The position numbers and the translations under genes were made by a program. Source: Beroe ovata (lineage: Eukaryota; Ctenophora; Nuda; Beroida; Beroidae). Taken from it: 14,864 nucleotides of DNA. The stretch is from NCBI GenBank assembly GCA_946803715.1, contig CAMPET010000243.1, positions 64,255 to 79,118 of the forward strand, in the 5' to 3' direction. Below, in pieces: positions 1 to 6,845 of this stretch (the first letter of the stretch is position 1; every line of letters begins with the position of its first letter). Under the pieces are notes generated by a model. It searched no databases, was not told the DNA's origin, and worked only from the letters and a program-made list of their open reading frames with translations.

Positions 1-889
1 ACCAGATCATCCAGTTGTTCCGACTTTATCTGTACCCAGAATTTGGAGGGAGACTCGGAGAACGTAACATAACACTCGAACCGTACTCCGAGCCAGGGTA
101 AGGGGGAGTGCACGTACCGGTCTGTATTCGTGGTGAGGGTTAGATGAGGGGGTGCATTTAACACTGGGGTGCATTTAACACTGGGGTGCACTTAACACTT
201 TTAAGAGTTGGGGTGCACCCTTTCAGAGTTACTCTGAAAGGGTGCACCCCTTACTCTGAACCTACTACAACCACGCTGTAGAGGGTGCACCCAAACAGAT
301 TAAAGGTGCAGTGTTTATAATAGAGAAATGGTAATGAAGTGAGGGGAGATGGCCACTCACAGGTGTATGGATATTTCATAGTTGTTCGCGGTGTTGTTGC
401 TGTTGCTGTAGCTGTTGTTGTAACGTGGTTTCCATTGGCACGAGGAGAGTGTTCCACGCTATTCTCAATTCCATACAGGATGAACTTCTTGCTATTCATC
501 CCATACGGCCTGGAATAATAATTCATGTGAGATCTCACTATTATACTCTGTACGAATGTACTATTATAGGAACTATCCCCCATTTCTCCCCCATGGATGT
601 TACCTCTCAATGCGCACAACATTTCCCTCCATTTGCTGCACCAGGTCCACCAGGTCGCCTTGGACCTTCTCCTTGAAGTAGGACTCGTACTCGTCCACCA
701 GCTTCCCTGTGAGAGAGGACTGTGTCGACAGGGAGATTACCTCAGTGCCCCCCCCAGTAGCGACAGTTTCCAGATTTACACGTGGAAATGGATGAGTGGT
801 TTTCAAAAGAGGTCGTTACGAACGCTGTGAAGACGGGAGATGGGTCCGTGAAGCGTAAGCTATTACCTGACCATAGTCCTTGGTTGAAT
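1..889. repeat. Duplicate copy (copy A) of 3720-4697, ending at an assembly N
   Basis: The whole stretch aligns with 3720-4697 through exons and introns alike, with a few percent substitutions and small indels. The largest difference is an extra segment of about 100 bp in the other copy near 4261-4362. Similarity stops exactly at the N at 890 and runs off the window on the left. Exonic differences are mostly silent. The simplest reading is that 1-889 is the end of a contig from the other haplotype, placed next to the contig starting at 891. A real segmental duplication cannot be excluded from this window alone. Confidence 0.9.
1..889 (-). CDS. Partial second copy of the LOTUS-Tudor gene (four exons, both ends cut)
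   Basis: Minus-strand exons correspond one-to-one with the main gene: 889-867 (end of the linker/LOTUS 2 exon, cut by the N), 706-604 (LOTUS 2 core, containing KLVDEYESYF), 509-361 (start PYGMNSKKF, Thr-rich) and 121-1 (Tudor start with FECYVTFSESPSKFW, cut by the window edge). Splice sites and phases match the main copy. The 706-604 exon encodes the same peptide as 4500-4398 despite three base differences. In 121-1 all five differences from 3840-3720 are silent. The 509-361 exon is 3 bp longer than its partner, from an in-frame ACA/GCA repeat change. Across the N the frame does not continue sensibly from the exon at 891-1030, so this copy should not be joined to it. It is probably allelic rather than a second gene. 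Confidence 0.8.
149..250. repeat. 17-bp tandem repeat followed by a perfect 20-bp inverted repeat
   Basis: Three 17-bp units starting ggggtgca and ending taacact occupy 149-199. At 210-229 and 231-250 there are two 20-bp arms, perfect reverse complements separated by one base, built on the same ggggtgcaccc core. Both lie in the intron between the Thr-rich exon and the Tudor exon of copy A. A transcript from either strand could form a tight hairpin. Confidence 0.9.
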
Positions 890-890
890 N
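890..890. other. Assembly gap placeholder (single N)
   Basis: The similarity between 1-889 and 3720-4697 breaks exactly here, and the Tudor 2 exon at 891-1030 is cut here. The N therefore marks a contig join of unknown true size rather than one ambiguous base. Confidence 0.8.
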
Positions 891-1030
891 GAGAAGGATT
901 TTATCGTTATCACCGTCGATATTCCTCATGCAGATGTTAGTGGGGGACTGTACGTGAGTCACCTGCATGTACACCATGGAGCCCACCTCAGGGAGCTGTA
1001 ATAGTGGGGGATCTGACACCACTTTCTCAT
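891..1030 (-). CDS. Exon 17: start of second Tudor domain, truncated by the gap
   Basis: The acceptor is ctctccag before atgagaaag on the minus strand. The peptide runs from DEKVVSDPPLL through VGSMVYMQVTHVQSPTNICM to NDKILL. The pattern of a hydrophobic strand, then VTHVQSPTNICMR, is the usual first strand pair of an extended Tudor domain (compare FECYVTFSESPSKFW in Tudor 1). The VDYGN half would lie in the missing sequence. Apparent reading through the N into STKDYGQ is a frame accident, because the true frame of that following segment, known from the other copy, is FNQGLWSG. Confidence 0.75.
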
Positions 1031-2837
1031 CTGGAGAGGGAGATGGTAGACCACACGTTAGTACAACTCTCAAAACTCCAATCAGATCCCACTTGCCCTC
1101 CGTAAAGAGTCACGCTCGTCGGCTAACCACCGAGAATTGTACTCGCCCATATCGGAGCTCCAGATACCGGAGCTCGGTGTAAGCCCTCGATCGGGACGGA
1201 CCACTGCCCGGCATCGAGTTAGCATATTATCAGACACCACTCTGACACATCACACTGACACATCACACTGACACATCACACTGACACACCACTCTGACAC
1301 ACCACTCTGACACACCACTCTGACACATCACACTGACACATCACACTGACACATCACACTGACACATCACACTGACACATCACACTGACTCTCACAGCAA
1401 CTCTCACGACACTCGGATAGCTCTCACCTGTGCTGTCTCGTGAGGAGCATTGTTCGTCTGATTCACTCTCATCACTGGAAATTACTGTTATCCTGGGGAA
1501 GTGTAGTCTGTCAAAATGCTCGTTCCTCGCAAACTTTGCAGTGTGTGACTGTGTGAATTGTACAGTGCAGATAGTGTACCTACTGTATGCCCTGTGAAGT
1601 GTACTTAGGTATTAGGCACTTACGCTGATGCATAGTTGAGTTCTGACTTTGGCTGAGGTATGTCTCGCGGGTCTGGTTGTTTCGGAATCTCGATGTTATA
1701 GATTGATGTGTCGGCAATTGCAACTCCTGATTCAACCTGTACACGGGCTAGGTATTACTCGGATTGGTTTGGGATGGAGTAGCAACTATCGCGAGTGTTA
1801 TAATTCAGGAATTAGTGACGTATTTGTAACGGATTATTTGATTGATCATTGTTAAGTGATTAGATGAGTTAGGTATGGCAGAGAGACTTGAGTTGTTAAC
1901 AGTGAGATATAATTGTGAGAATATGGTGAGATTATAATAGTGAGAGTCGATCCTCATTGTTTCTCACCAATGATTTGTTGTACACTTCGCCAGTTTCCTT
2001 GTTTTCTAAGATCACATCTATCCAGTGATCTGAAACATCATAGTACAGAAAAATTAGAACACAAGTTGTAGTCAATAATATCAATAGAGTGGTATCTAAT
2101 CCACTAGGTGGTATCCTCCCACCACCTGGTATGAAAGGGTGGTAACCATTACCTACTATCCTGGTATAGGAGTCGAGAATAGGGTAGTATCTACTAACCT
2201 GGCATCTCGTGTGATTGTAGGAGTTCTATTTCCCAATCCCTGATGACATGTTGAGCTGCACTTGCCTCGGCATCGTTCTTCTTCAGCTGGAAAAAGCCCG
2301 TGTATGACATCATCCCTTTTGTAGGGTGTCGTATCTGACAGCTGGGATACAGGGGGAGTGAGGTTATAGGGTTATTAGGCTATAGGGTTATTAGGTTAAA
2401 ATAGTGTGAGGGTTAGAGTTAGGATTTAGCAGGCTGTTAGCAATGTGAATATGAATATGTCTTACCTAGTTCTCCAGCCATTGACACTGTTGAGCGGCTT
2501 TGCGAATGTAGCCGTGTCCAGTTTCCGTTTTTGGCAATACTCCTGGAAGAGAGAGGGTAGCCATGTTGATATGTTGTAGAGAACACCACGTCACTAATGC
2601 TGCTATATTACTTTGTCCGTCATTGTGACTACCGAGTATTCAACTGAGCGGAAGTGTGCTACTCACATTCAGCCTGGACTTGAAGCCGTAGTGAGCCTTG
2701 GTGCTCTTCACAGCTTCCACTGTCAACCGTAAATGTTCGGCATCCCTCACTTCGGTAATATTACGAAACAGCTCTTTAATATCGCGTGACCACTCAGCCT
2801 GTGCACGTGTTGTGGTTGCGTGTATTTGTTTGTTGTC

Positions 2838-2900
<63 letters not shown>

Positions 2901-5900
2901 NGTGTGTGTCTGTCTGTGTGTCTGTGTCTGTGTGTGTCTGTGTGTGTAAGTGTGTGTCAGTGTGTCTGTACATGTCAGTGTCTGTGTAAGACGATTCACT
3001 GCAGCTGTTCTCTCACATTGGGAGTAATACTGCCGAGTCTACACTGAAAAGCTTGTCCGTTAGGGTATGGGAATTTCTTTCTCCGAATGTTGAGGAGTGG
3101 TAACCACGCGATATTTCCATAGTCCACAAAGAACACCTTGACACTCCAGTGATTCTCCCACCTCAACTGAGGGACTGGCTTGTTCGGCAGGAACAGAGCT
3201 CTGAGCGGGACAAGACTGTTAGCACCTGTTTTTACCCATCACACTCGACAACCCACACACAAAACAATACGGTCTGCCGACAACTGCGACTGCCACAATT
3301 CATCTCCCACGGTCTGACTATGTTAATTAGGTACCGCTGATTCCTAGAGCAGCGCACAGTGCACACAACCAGCACCAATACTCACGAATCTAGCCCAAAA
3401 AAGCGGGAATTCTTTGTCAAAGTTACCCCCCCCACACAACCAATACTCACGGATCTAGAGACTCGAGACAGCTGAAACCTCTCTCTTCCCCCACATCGAG
3501 AACAATGGCCCTGTACCACTTGTTATCGTCAGGGAATAGTCCACAGACCAGCTCATTGACATAGAATTTACCATGGGGTTCCGGATCAGCCGCCTGGACA
3601 TATCATAATGAGGGGTGGGTCTTGTAAGGGGGAGTGGGTTTAGTAAGGGGGGGAGTAGGGAAACATGAATCACTTCTCTCCTTACATCACACTGTGTTTG
3701 TATCAGTTCCGTTATCTTGACCAGATCATCCAGTTGTTCCGATTTTATTTGTACCCAGAATTTGGATGGAGACTCGGAGAACGTAACGTAACACTCGAAC
3801 CGTACTCCGAGCCAGGGTAAGGGGGAGTGCACGTATCGGTCTGTAGGGGTATTCGTAGTGAGGGTTAGATGAGGGGGTGCACTTAACACTGGGGGTGCAC
3901 TCAACACTGGGGGTGCACCCTGTCAGAGTTACTCTGAAAGGGTGCACCCCCAACTCTGAACCTACTACAACCACGCTGTAGAGGGTGCACCCAAACAGAT
4001 TAAAGGCGCAGTGTTTATAATAGAGAAATGGTAGTGGAGTGAGGGGAGATGGCCACTCACAGGTGTATGGATATTTCATAGTTGTTCGCGGTGTTGTTGC
4101 TGTTGTTGTTGCTGTTGTAACGTGGTCACCATTGGCACGAGGAGAGTGTTCCACGCTATTCTCAATTCCATACAAGATGAACTTCTTGCTATTCATCCCA
4201 TACGGCCTGGAATAATAATTCATGTGAGATCTCACTATTATACTCTGTACGAATGTACTATTATGGGAACTATTTATTAGTACCTAACATCTGCGCCCAA
4301 CTGCTCACAAATGAATGCATTATGGTGCATTACTATGTAATATACTCTGTACGAATGTACTAGGAACTATCCCCCATTTCTCCCCCATGGATGTTACCTC
4401 TCAATGCGCACTACATTTCCCTCCATTTGCTGCACCAGGTCCACCAGGTCGCCCTGGACCTTCTCCTTGAAGTAGGACTCGTACTCGTCCACTAGCTTCC
4501 CTGAGAGAGAGAGAGAGGACTGTGTCGACAGAGAGATAACCTCAGTACCCCCCAGCTCAGTAACGACAGTTTCCAGATTTACACGTGAAAATGGATGCGT
4601 GGTTTTCAAAAGAGGTCGTTACAACGCTGTGAAGACGGGAAAGGGTTCGAGAAGCGCATCGTAAGCTATTACCTGACCATAGTCCTTGGTTGAATTCAGA
4701 CATCAGTGTTCTGATCTTGGAGCATAGTAACTCTGCTGGAATTGCGCGGCAGACTTGTTCACTTGGTTTGTTCGTGGGTGCTGCCACAGGTTTGTGGGTT
4801 GCTGCCACAGATTTGAAAGGTGCTGCCGCAGGTTTGTAAGGTGCTGCCGCAGGTTTGTAAGGTGCTGCCGCAGGTCTGTAGGGCGTGGCTGTAGGTCTTG
4901 AAACAGGTCGAGACACTGGCTTCTGATATGACCTGTCAAAATGATAGTATAGAGAACTTCTTCTTATGATTCCAAATGAGAACACAATATGAGGATATAT
5001 CCGTGATGCGATATTGTCTGTGGTCTCCGAACCTCAGCCCCTAGTCTGACCCACAGTCCGTCTGTACGGCTTATATTATTCCTAATCCATGCATCAACCC
5101 CCACAACCATGAATTGGAGGACAAACGCCAGAATTTGATTATGTAAATAGCAAGTACATATTCGCGTGCGCGGCCAGCAACACAAATCAGTAACGCGCGT
5201 GCAAATACGCGCGTGCGCGGCGCGTAAAGTGCTGATACATACAAATCATGTGTTGCGCGTTACAAATACGTGAACGTGACACATGATAGCTGTCAGATCT
5301 ACATCTCAGCAAATTTTAAGCGAACATGCCGAATCATCGTTACTGATATTATAGACTTTCACAGACTATTGCACCAGGGTAATGTAGTTAACAATTGGTG
5401 ATCAGAAGTCCAACATATTCGCTCATTGGATAGGCTGAAGAAATGCATTACGCAGTGGAAGTCAAATTCGACTACCGATTTACTCAAGTCATGAGATTGA
5501 ATACAAAACTTCTAAAGAGGCTACGATTTACGAGTGGACTCAAAAGTTGCTCGCACGATGTTTTGCGGAAGTAAATGCGAATTGTAACTTGAACCTATCA
5601 CAGTGATACTTTGTCTTCTAGGAATTTAATCAAGACTCGAGAGCTAGCAGAACGCGCCAATAAAAGTACGTAGGGCTAATGAAATGGCGTGTATCATTAG
5701 TCTGTATTATTGAAAATCATAGTTGAAGAGTAAAAAGTAAAACTATGAATTTTATTTTCTTTCCCCACTTTCCATGTTGGGAGTTTGAAGTCAACCCTGA
5801 CGGTCAAATACGAGAAATGGTTGAATCACTTGAAGAGAGAGGTTGATGCCGCGCTGAAAACCAGTGCTAAATATCCTGGTATCTTTATGACATACATGGA

Positions 5901-6176
5901 TCTGATGATGTACTATAAAACTCGGTCACATGCCACTTAATCAGGGGAGAGGAGGCACTAAGAACGTGAGAAGAAGTAGGTACTAATAGAAACTGGAATT
6001 AGATTAATAAACTTTTGTCTACTCACACTGGCCGGTTAGTATGATTCAATCTTGGCGGGGGAACATAGGCTTTTGGGCGAACTGGCGGCTTAGAACTTTC
6101 CTGTTGATGATAAAGTTACTCCTCTACACATTGTGTGCGCGCGTGTGTATGTGTGTGTTTGTGTGGTTGTGGTTGT

Positions 6177-6224
<48 letters not shown>

Positions 6225-6845
6225 CTGTGTGCGTGTCTGTGTCTGTGTATGACAGTAACCGTGCCAATCAGGATCATCTTAGGACCGGTCCTCCGCCCCT
6301 TTTTGCTCTTTGTCTTCTCTTTTCTCTTCATTTTGGCGATGTGCGCTGTCTTCTCATCAGCAACCACGTAAAACATTATCTGGCCCTAGAGCAACAGAGC
6401 AATGGGTGGGGAATTCAGCATAGACCAATTAAATTGACGAATTAACGAAGCAATACCTATATAATTGATATTGATTTCACTGGGCGATAAGATGATTCCA
6501 CTCTTACCTGTGCATTTCTCTCAGCTTTTATAACATCAGGCATGATCTTAGGTAGTTCCATAATTGACCTTATACCCAGAGACTTGAGAGGGAACACCTG
6601 CAAATTCATGACATCATATCAAATGTATCAAGTATAACCATAATAGCTCATATTCCCCAACCACTCAATGCAAACAAGCAAACAAGTGATGTGATATGAA
6701 ATCTATTCACAGCCATTCTACATGTATTCCTAACCATGCCTGTAGTGTCCTCATATTCCTTTGGAAATTGTGAGCCAACAACTCCATAACTGCAGGTCAT
6801 TAGAACACTTCTGCACAAGGCCTTCACACTATCCAAGTCATTCAT
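891..6845 (-). CDS. TDRD7-like: LOTUS- and Tudor-domain protein, TDRD7-like (3' end cut by gap)
   Basis: I chained 17 minus-strand coding exons: 6845-6735, 6597-6508, 6379-6260, 6100-6027, 4932-4673, 4500-4398, 4206-4061, 3840-3686, 3593-3451, 3161-3017, 2798-2667, 2542-2466, 2341-2199, 2029-1968, 1652-1624, 1492-1428 and 1030-891. Every junction is GT-AG and phases agree throughout, giving 1,995 nt or 665 codons. Domains: LOTUS 1 (about 1-80), basic linker (85-107), Pro-rich/KPAAAPY linker (108-190), LOTUS 2 (about 197-272), Thr-rich segment, extended Tudor (about 312-495), acidic linker (597-618), start of Tudor 2 (634-665). Animal proteins with LOTUS plus Tudor domains (TDRD5, TDRD7) work in germ granules and piRNA/mRNA control; LOTUS domains bind Vasa-type helicases or RNA, and Tudors bind methyl-arginine. 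Two Tudors favour TDRD7 over TDRD5; TDRD7 usually has three LOTUS domains, so one may be missing or unseen. Least certain junctions: the 3161 acceptor and the 6260 donor. Confidence 0.82.
1231..1389. repeat. 13-bp minisatellite, about 12 units
   Basis: Units of the form ctgacacatcaca alternate with a block of ctgacacaccact variants, all in head-to-tail order. The array lies inside the intron between exons 17 and 16 of the LOTUS-Tudor gene. The units have no spacers, so this is a minisatellite and not a CRISPR-like array. Confidence 0.95.
1428..2341 (-). CDS. Exons 13-16: region between the two Tudor domains
   Basis: Exon 13 (2341-2199) encodes a segment including MMSYTGFFQLKKNDAEASAA and ends HEMP. 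Exon 14 (2029-1968) encodes HWIDVILENKETGEVYNKSL. Exon 15 is only 29 nt (1652-1624, PKSELNYAS); it was found because a phase shift was needed between its neighbours, and it has good sites on both sides (acctcag/ and /gtaagt). Exon 16 (1492-1428) is Ser/Asp/Glu-rich (SSDESESDEQ), a typical flexible acidic linker. The WIDVIL..NKETGEVYN part resembles the SN-like strand region that completes an extended Tudor domain, where a D/N is followed by V..Y. That assignment is tentative. Confidence 0.72.
2466..2542 (-). CDS. Exon 12: short exon after Tudor 1
   Basis: The 77-nt exon is bounded by tcttccag and /gtaag on the minus strand. It encodes EYCQKRKLDTATFAKPLNSV and ends NGWRTR across the junction. 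It starts in phase 0 after exon 11 and leaves two bases, which the first base of exon 13 completes. No domain is recognisable on its own. Confidence 0.75.
2667..3840 (-). CDS. Exons 8-11: extended Tudor domain 1
   Basis: Exon 8 (3840-3686) contains FECYVTFSESPSKFWVQI. Exon 9 (3593-3451) contains FYVNELVCGLFPDDNKWYRA. Exon 10 (3161-3017) contains VKVFFVDYGN and then FQCRLGSITPN. Exon 11 (2798-2667) contains AEWSRDIKELF. This is the canonical order of an extended Tudor: SPSKFW strand, WYRA strand, VDYGN turn, then the C.L..I.P linker and the helix that opens the SN-like lobe. Aromatic residues expected in the methyl-arginine cage (W/Y of NKWYRA, F and Y of FFVDYG) and the following Asn are present, so binding is plausible. 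The acceptor of exon 10 could also lie 17-18 bp further into the exon; both choices keep phase. Confidence 0.85.
2838..2990. repeat. GT microsatellite containing an assembly N at 2901
   Basis: An almost pure (TG)n runs from 2842 to 2900, followed by the N and then degenerate tg/tctg repeats to about 2990. On the gene strand it reads (CA)n inside the intron just upstream of exon 11 (acceptor at 2799). Long reading frames over this stretch are repeat artefacts. The N is probably an assembly break in the repeat, so its true length is unknown. Confidence 0.95.
3374..3458 (-). promoter_or_regulatory. Duplicated 5' splice site of exon 9
   Basis: A 20-bp segment at 3439-3458 that contains the exon 9 donor (gatcc/gtgagtattgg on the minus strand) recurs at 3374-3393 with one mismatch (gattc/gtgagtattgg), 65 bp downstream in the intron. 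Both copies are followed by similar gtgtg-rich sequence. Reading past the first donor gives an immediate TGA, so use of the second donor would end the protein inside Tudor 1. Confidence 0.7.
3873..3951. repeat. 18-bp tandem repeat and 21-bp inverted repeat (copy B)
   Basis: This is the counterpart of 149-250. It has two 18-bp units starting gggggtgcac at 3873-3908, followed by inverted arms at 3909-3929 and 3931-3951 with one mismatch. Copy A has three 17-bp units, so the number and length of units differ between the two copies. Confidence 0.88.
4061..4206 (-). CDS. Exon 7: end of LOTUS 2 and Thr/Ala-rich segment
   Basis: The exon starts after tattccag and ends at acct/gtgagtgg on the minus strand. 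It encodes PYGMNSKKFILYGIE, which fits the last strand of a LOTUS domain, then a Thr/Ala run (HVTTATTTATTPRTT) made by ACA/GCA triplets, then MKYPYT. The other copy has one extra triplet in the run and a few amino-acid changes there, so this segment is loosely constrained. Confidence 0.8.
4239..4362. repeat. Insertion/duplication polymorphism with 22-bp direct repeats
   Basis: A 22-bp sequence at 4239-4260 (tatactctgtac then gaatgtacta) is repeated exactly at 4341-4362. Copy A (near 536-570) has only one such unit and lacks the roughly 100 bp between them. It lies in the intron between exons 6 and 7. It could be a small insertion in this copy or a repeat-mediated deletion in the other. Confidence 0.85.
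4398..4932 (-). CDS. Exons 5-6: KPAAAPY linker and LOTUS domain 2
   Basis: Exon 5 (4932-4673) starts after attttgacag and encodes SYQKPVSRPVSRPTATPYRP, five or so heptads of KPAAAPY type, and then PAELLCSKIRTLMSEFNQ. Exon 6 (4500-4398) begins after a CT-rich acceptor and encodes GKLVDEYESYFKEKVQGDLV through NVVRIER. Together AELLCSKIRTLM..FNQGLWSGKLVDEYESYFK follows the LOTUS (OST-HTH) pattern seen in TDRD5/TDRD7: helix, short turn with G(L/I)W, then the KL..EY...F helix, ending V.RIE. The long open frame through the 4501-4672 intron is a coincidence; only the spliced version keeps both halves of the domain in one frame. Confidence 0.85.
4777..4902 (-). repeat. Coding 21-bp minisatellite (KPAAAPY heptads)
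   Basis: About six 21-bp units (ggtgctgccgcaggtttgta on the plus strand, five good and one degenerate) fall inside exon 5. They encode KPAAAPY, KPAAAPF and diverged versions. The unit length is a multiple of three, so changes in copy number keep the frame and alter only linker length. Confidence 0.93.
4933..6026 (-). other. Intron 4 of the LOTUS-Tudor gene, with a CG-alternating tract
   Basis: This is the largest intron of the gene (1,094 bp). Exons 5 and 4 on its two sides join in phase and continue a Pro-rich linker. At 5161-5228 it holds an alternating purine-pyrimidine tract rich in cgcgcgtgcg, with related gcgcgttacaaatacgtg just after. A 60-codon open stretch on the plus strand ends at 5940 but has no support from homology. 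I see nothing else. Confidence 0.6.
6027..6100 (-). CDS. Exon 4: Pro-rich linker
   Basis: A 74-nt exon between catcaacag and /gtgagtag on the minus strand. It encodes SSKPPVRPKAYVPPPRLNHT then NRPV. It starts in phase 0 after exon 3 and leaves two bases, which exon 5 completes as Val before SYQKPVSRP, so the Pro-rich character continues smoothly across intron 4. Confidence 0.75.
6132..6249. repeat. GT microsatellite in intron 3
   Basis: (GT)n with gcgc, ggttgtg and tctg interruptions. On the gene strand it is a (CA)n tract starting within about 10 bp of the proposed end of exon 3. Reading frames listed through it on both strands are repeat artefacts. Confidence 0.95.
6260..6845 (-). CDS. Exons 1-3: LOTUS domain 1 and basic linker
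   Basis: Exon 1 (6845-6735) starts ATG and encodes MNDLDSVKALCRSVLMTCSY then GVVGSQFPKEYEDTTGM. Exon 2 (6597-6508) encodes VFPLKSLGIRSIMELPKIMP then DVIKAERNAQ. Exon 3 (6379-6260) encodes IMFYVVADEKTAHIAKM and then a Lys/Arg-rich run. The pattern V..L.RSVL...GV....F..EY...TG..FPLK.LG..S..EL...MPDVI.AE is the N-terminal LOTUS domain of TDRD5/TDRD7, followed by the usual TA.IA.....KRK tail. A tataggcag acceptor lies just before the ATG, so a 5' non-coding exon upstream is possible. The exon 3 donor (cacg/gttact) is weak. Confidence 0.85.

Noticed and set aside
600-806. Frame continuing upstream of the 706-604 exon, with in-frame indels between copies
   Set aside because: No acceptor exists after the in-frame TAA near the start, while a strong CT-rich acceptor lies at 707. 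The in-frame indels are a microsatellite and chance.
816-1073. Continuous frame across the N at 890 (KILL-X-STKDYGQ)
   Set aside because: The other copy shows that the segment after the N is read in a different frame (FNQGLWSG), so the continuity is accidental.
1231-1389. CRISPR-like array
   Set aside because: The units are 13 bp, head-to-tail and without spacers, in an intron of an animal gene.
2640-2999. Long frames on both strands through the GT repeats (also 6041-6445 and 6116-6376)
   Set aside because: Dinucleotide repeats are open in all frames. Only the ends of these frames overlap real exons (2667-2798 and 6260-6379).
4557-4985. Single 142-codon frame as an intact gene
   Set aside because: It reads through the donor at 4672 and loses the LOTUS domain. 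The spliced version is supported by phase, domain continuity and the other copy.
5773-5940. Plus-strand 50-60 codon open stretch inside intron 4
   Set aside because: It has no recognised domain and no splice partner, and its length is compatible with chance. The opposite strand is also partly open.
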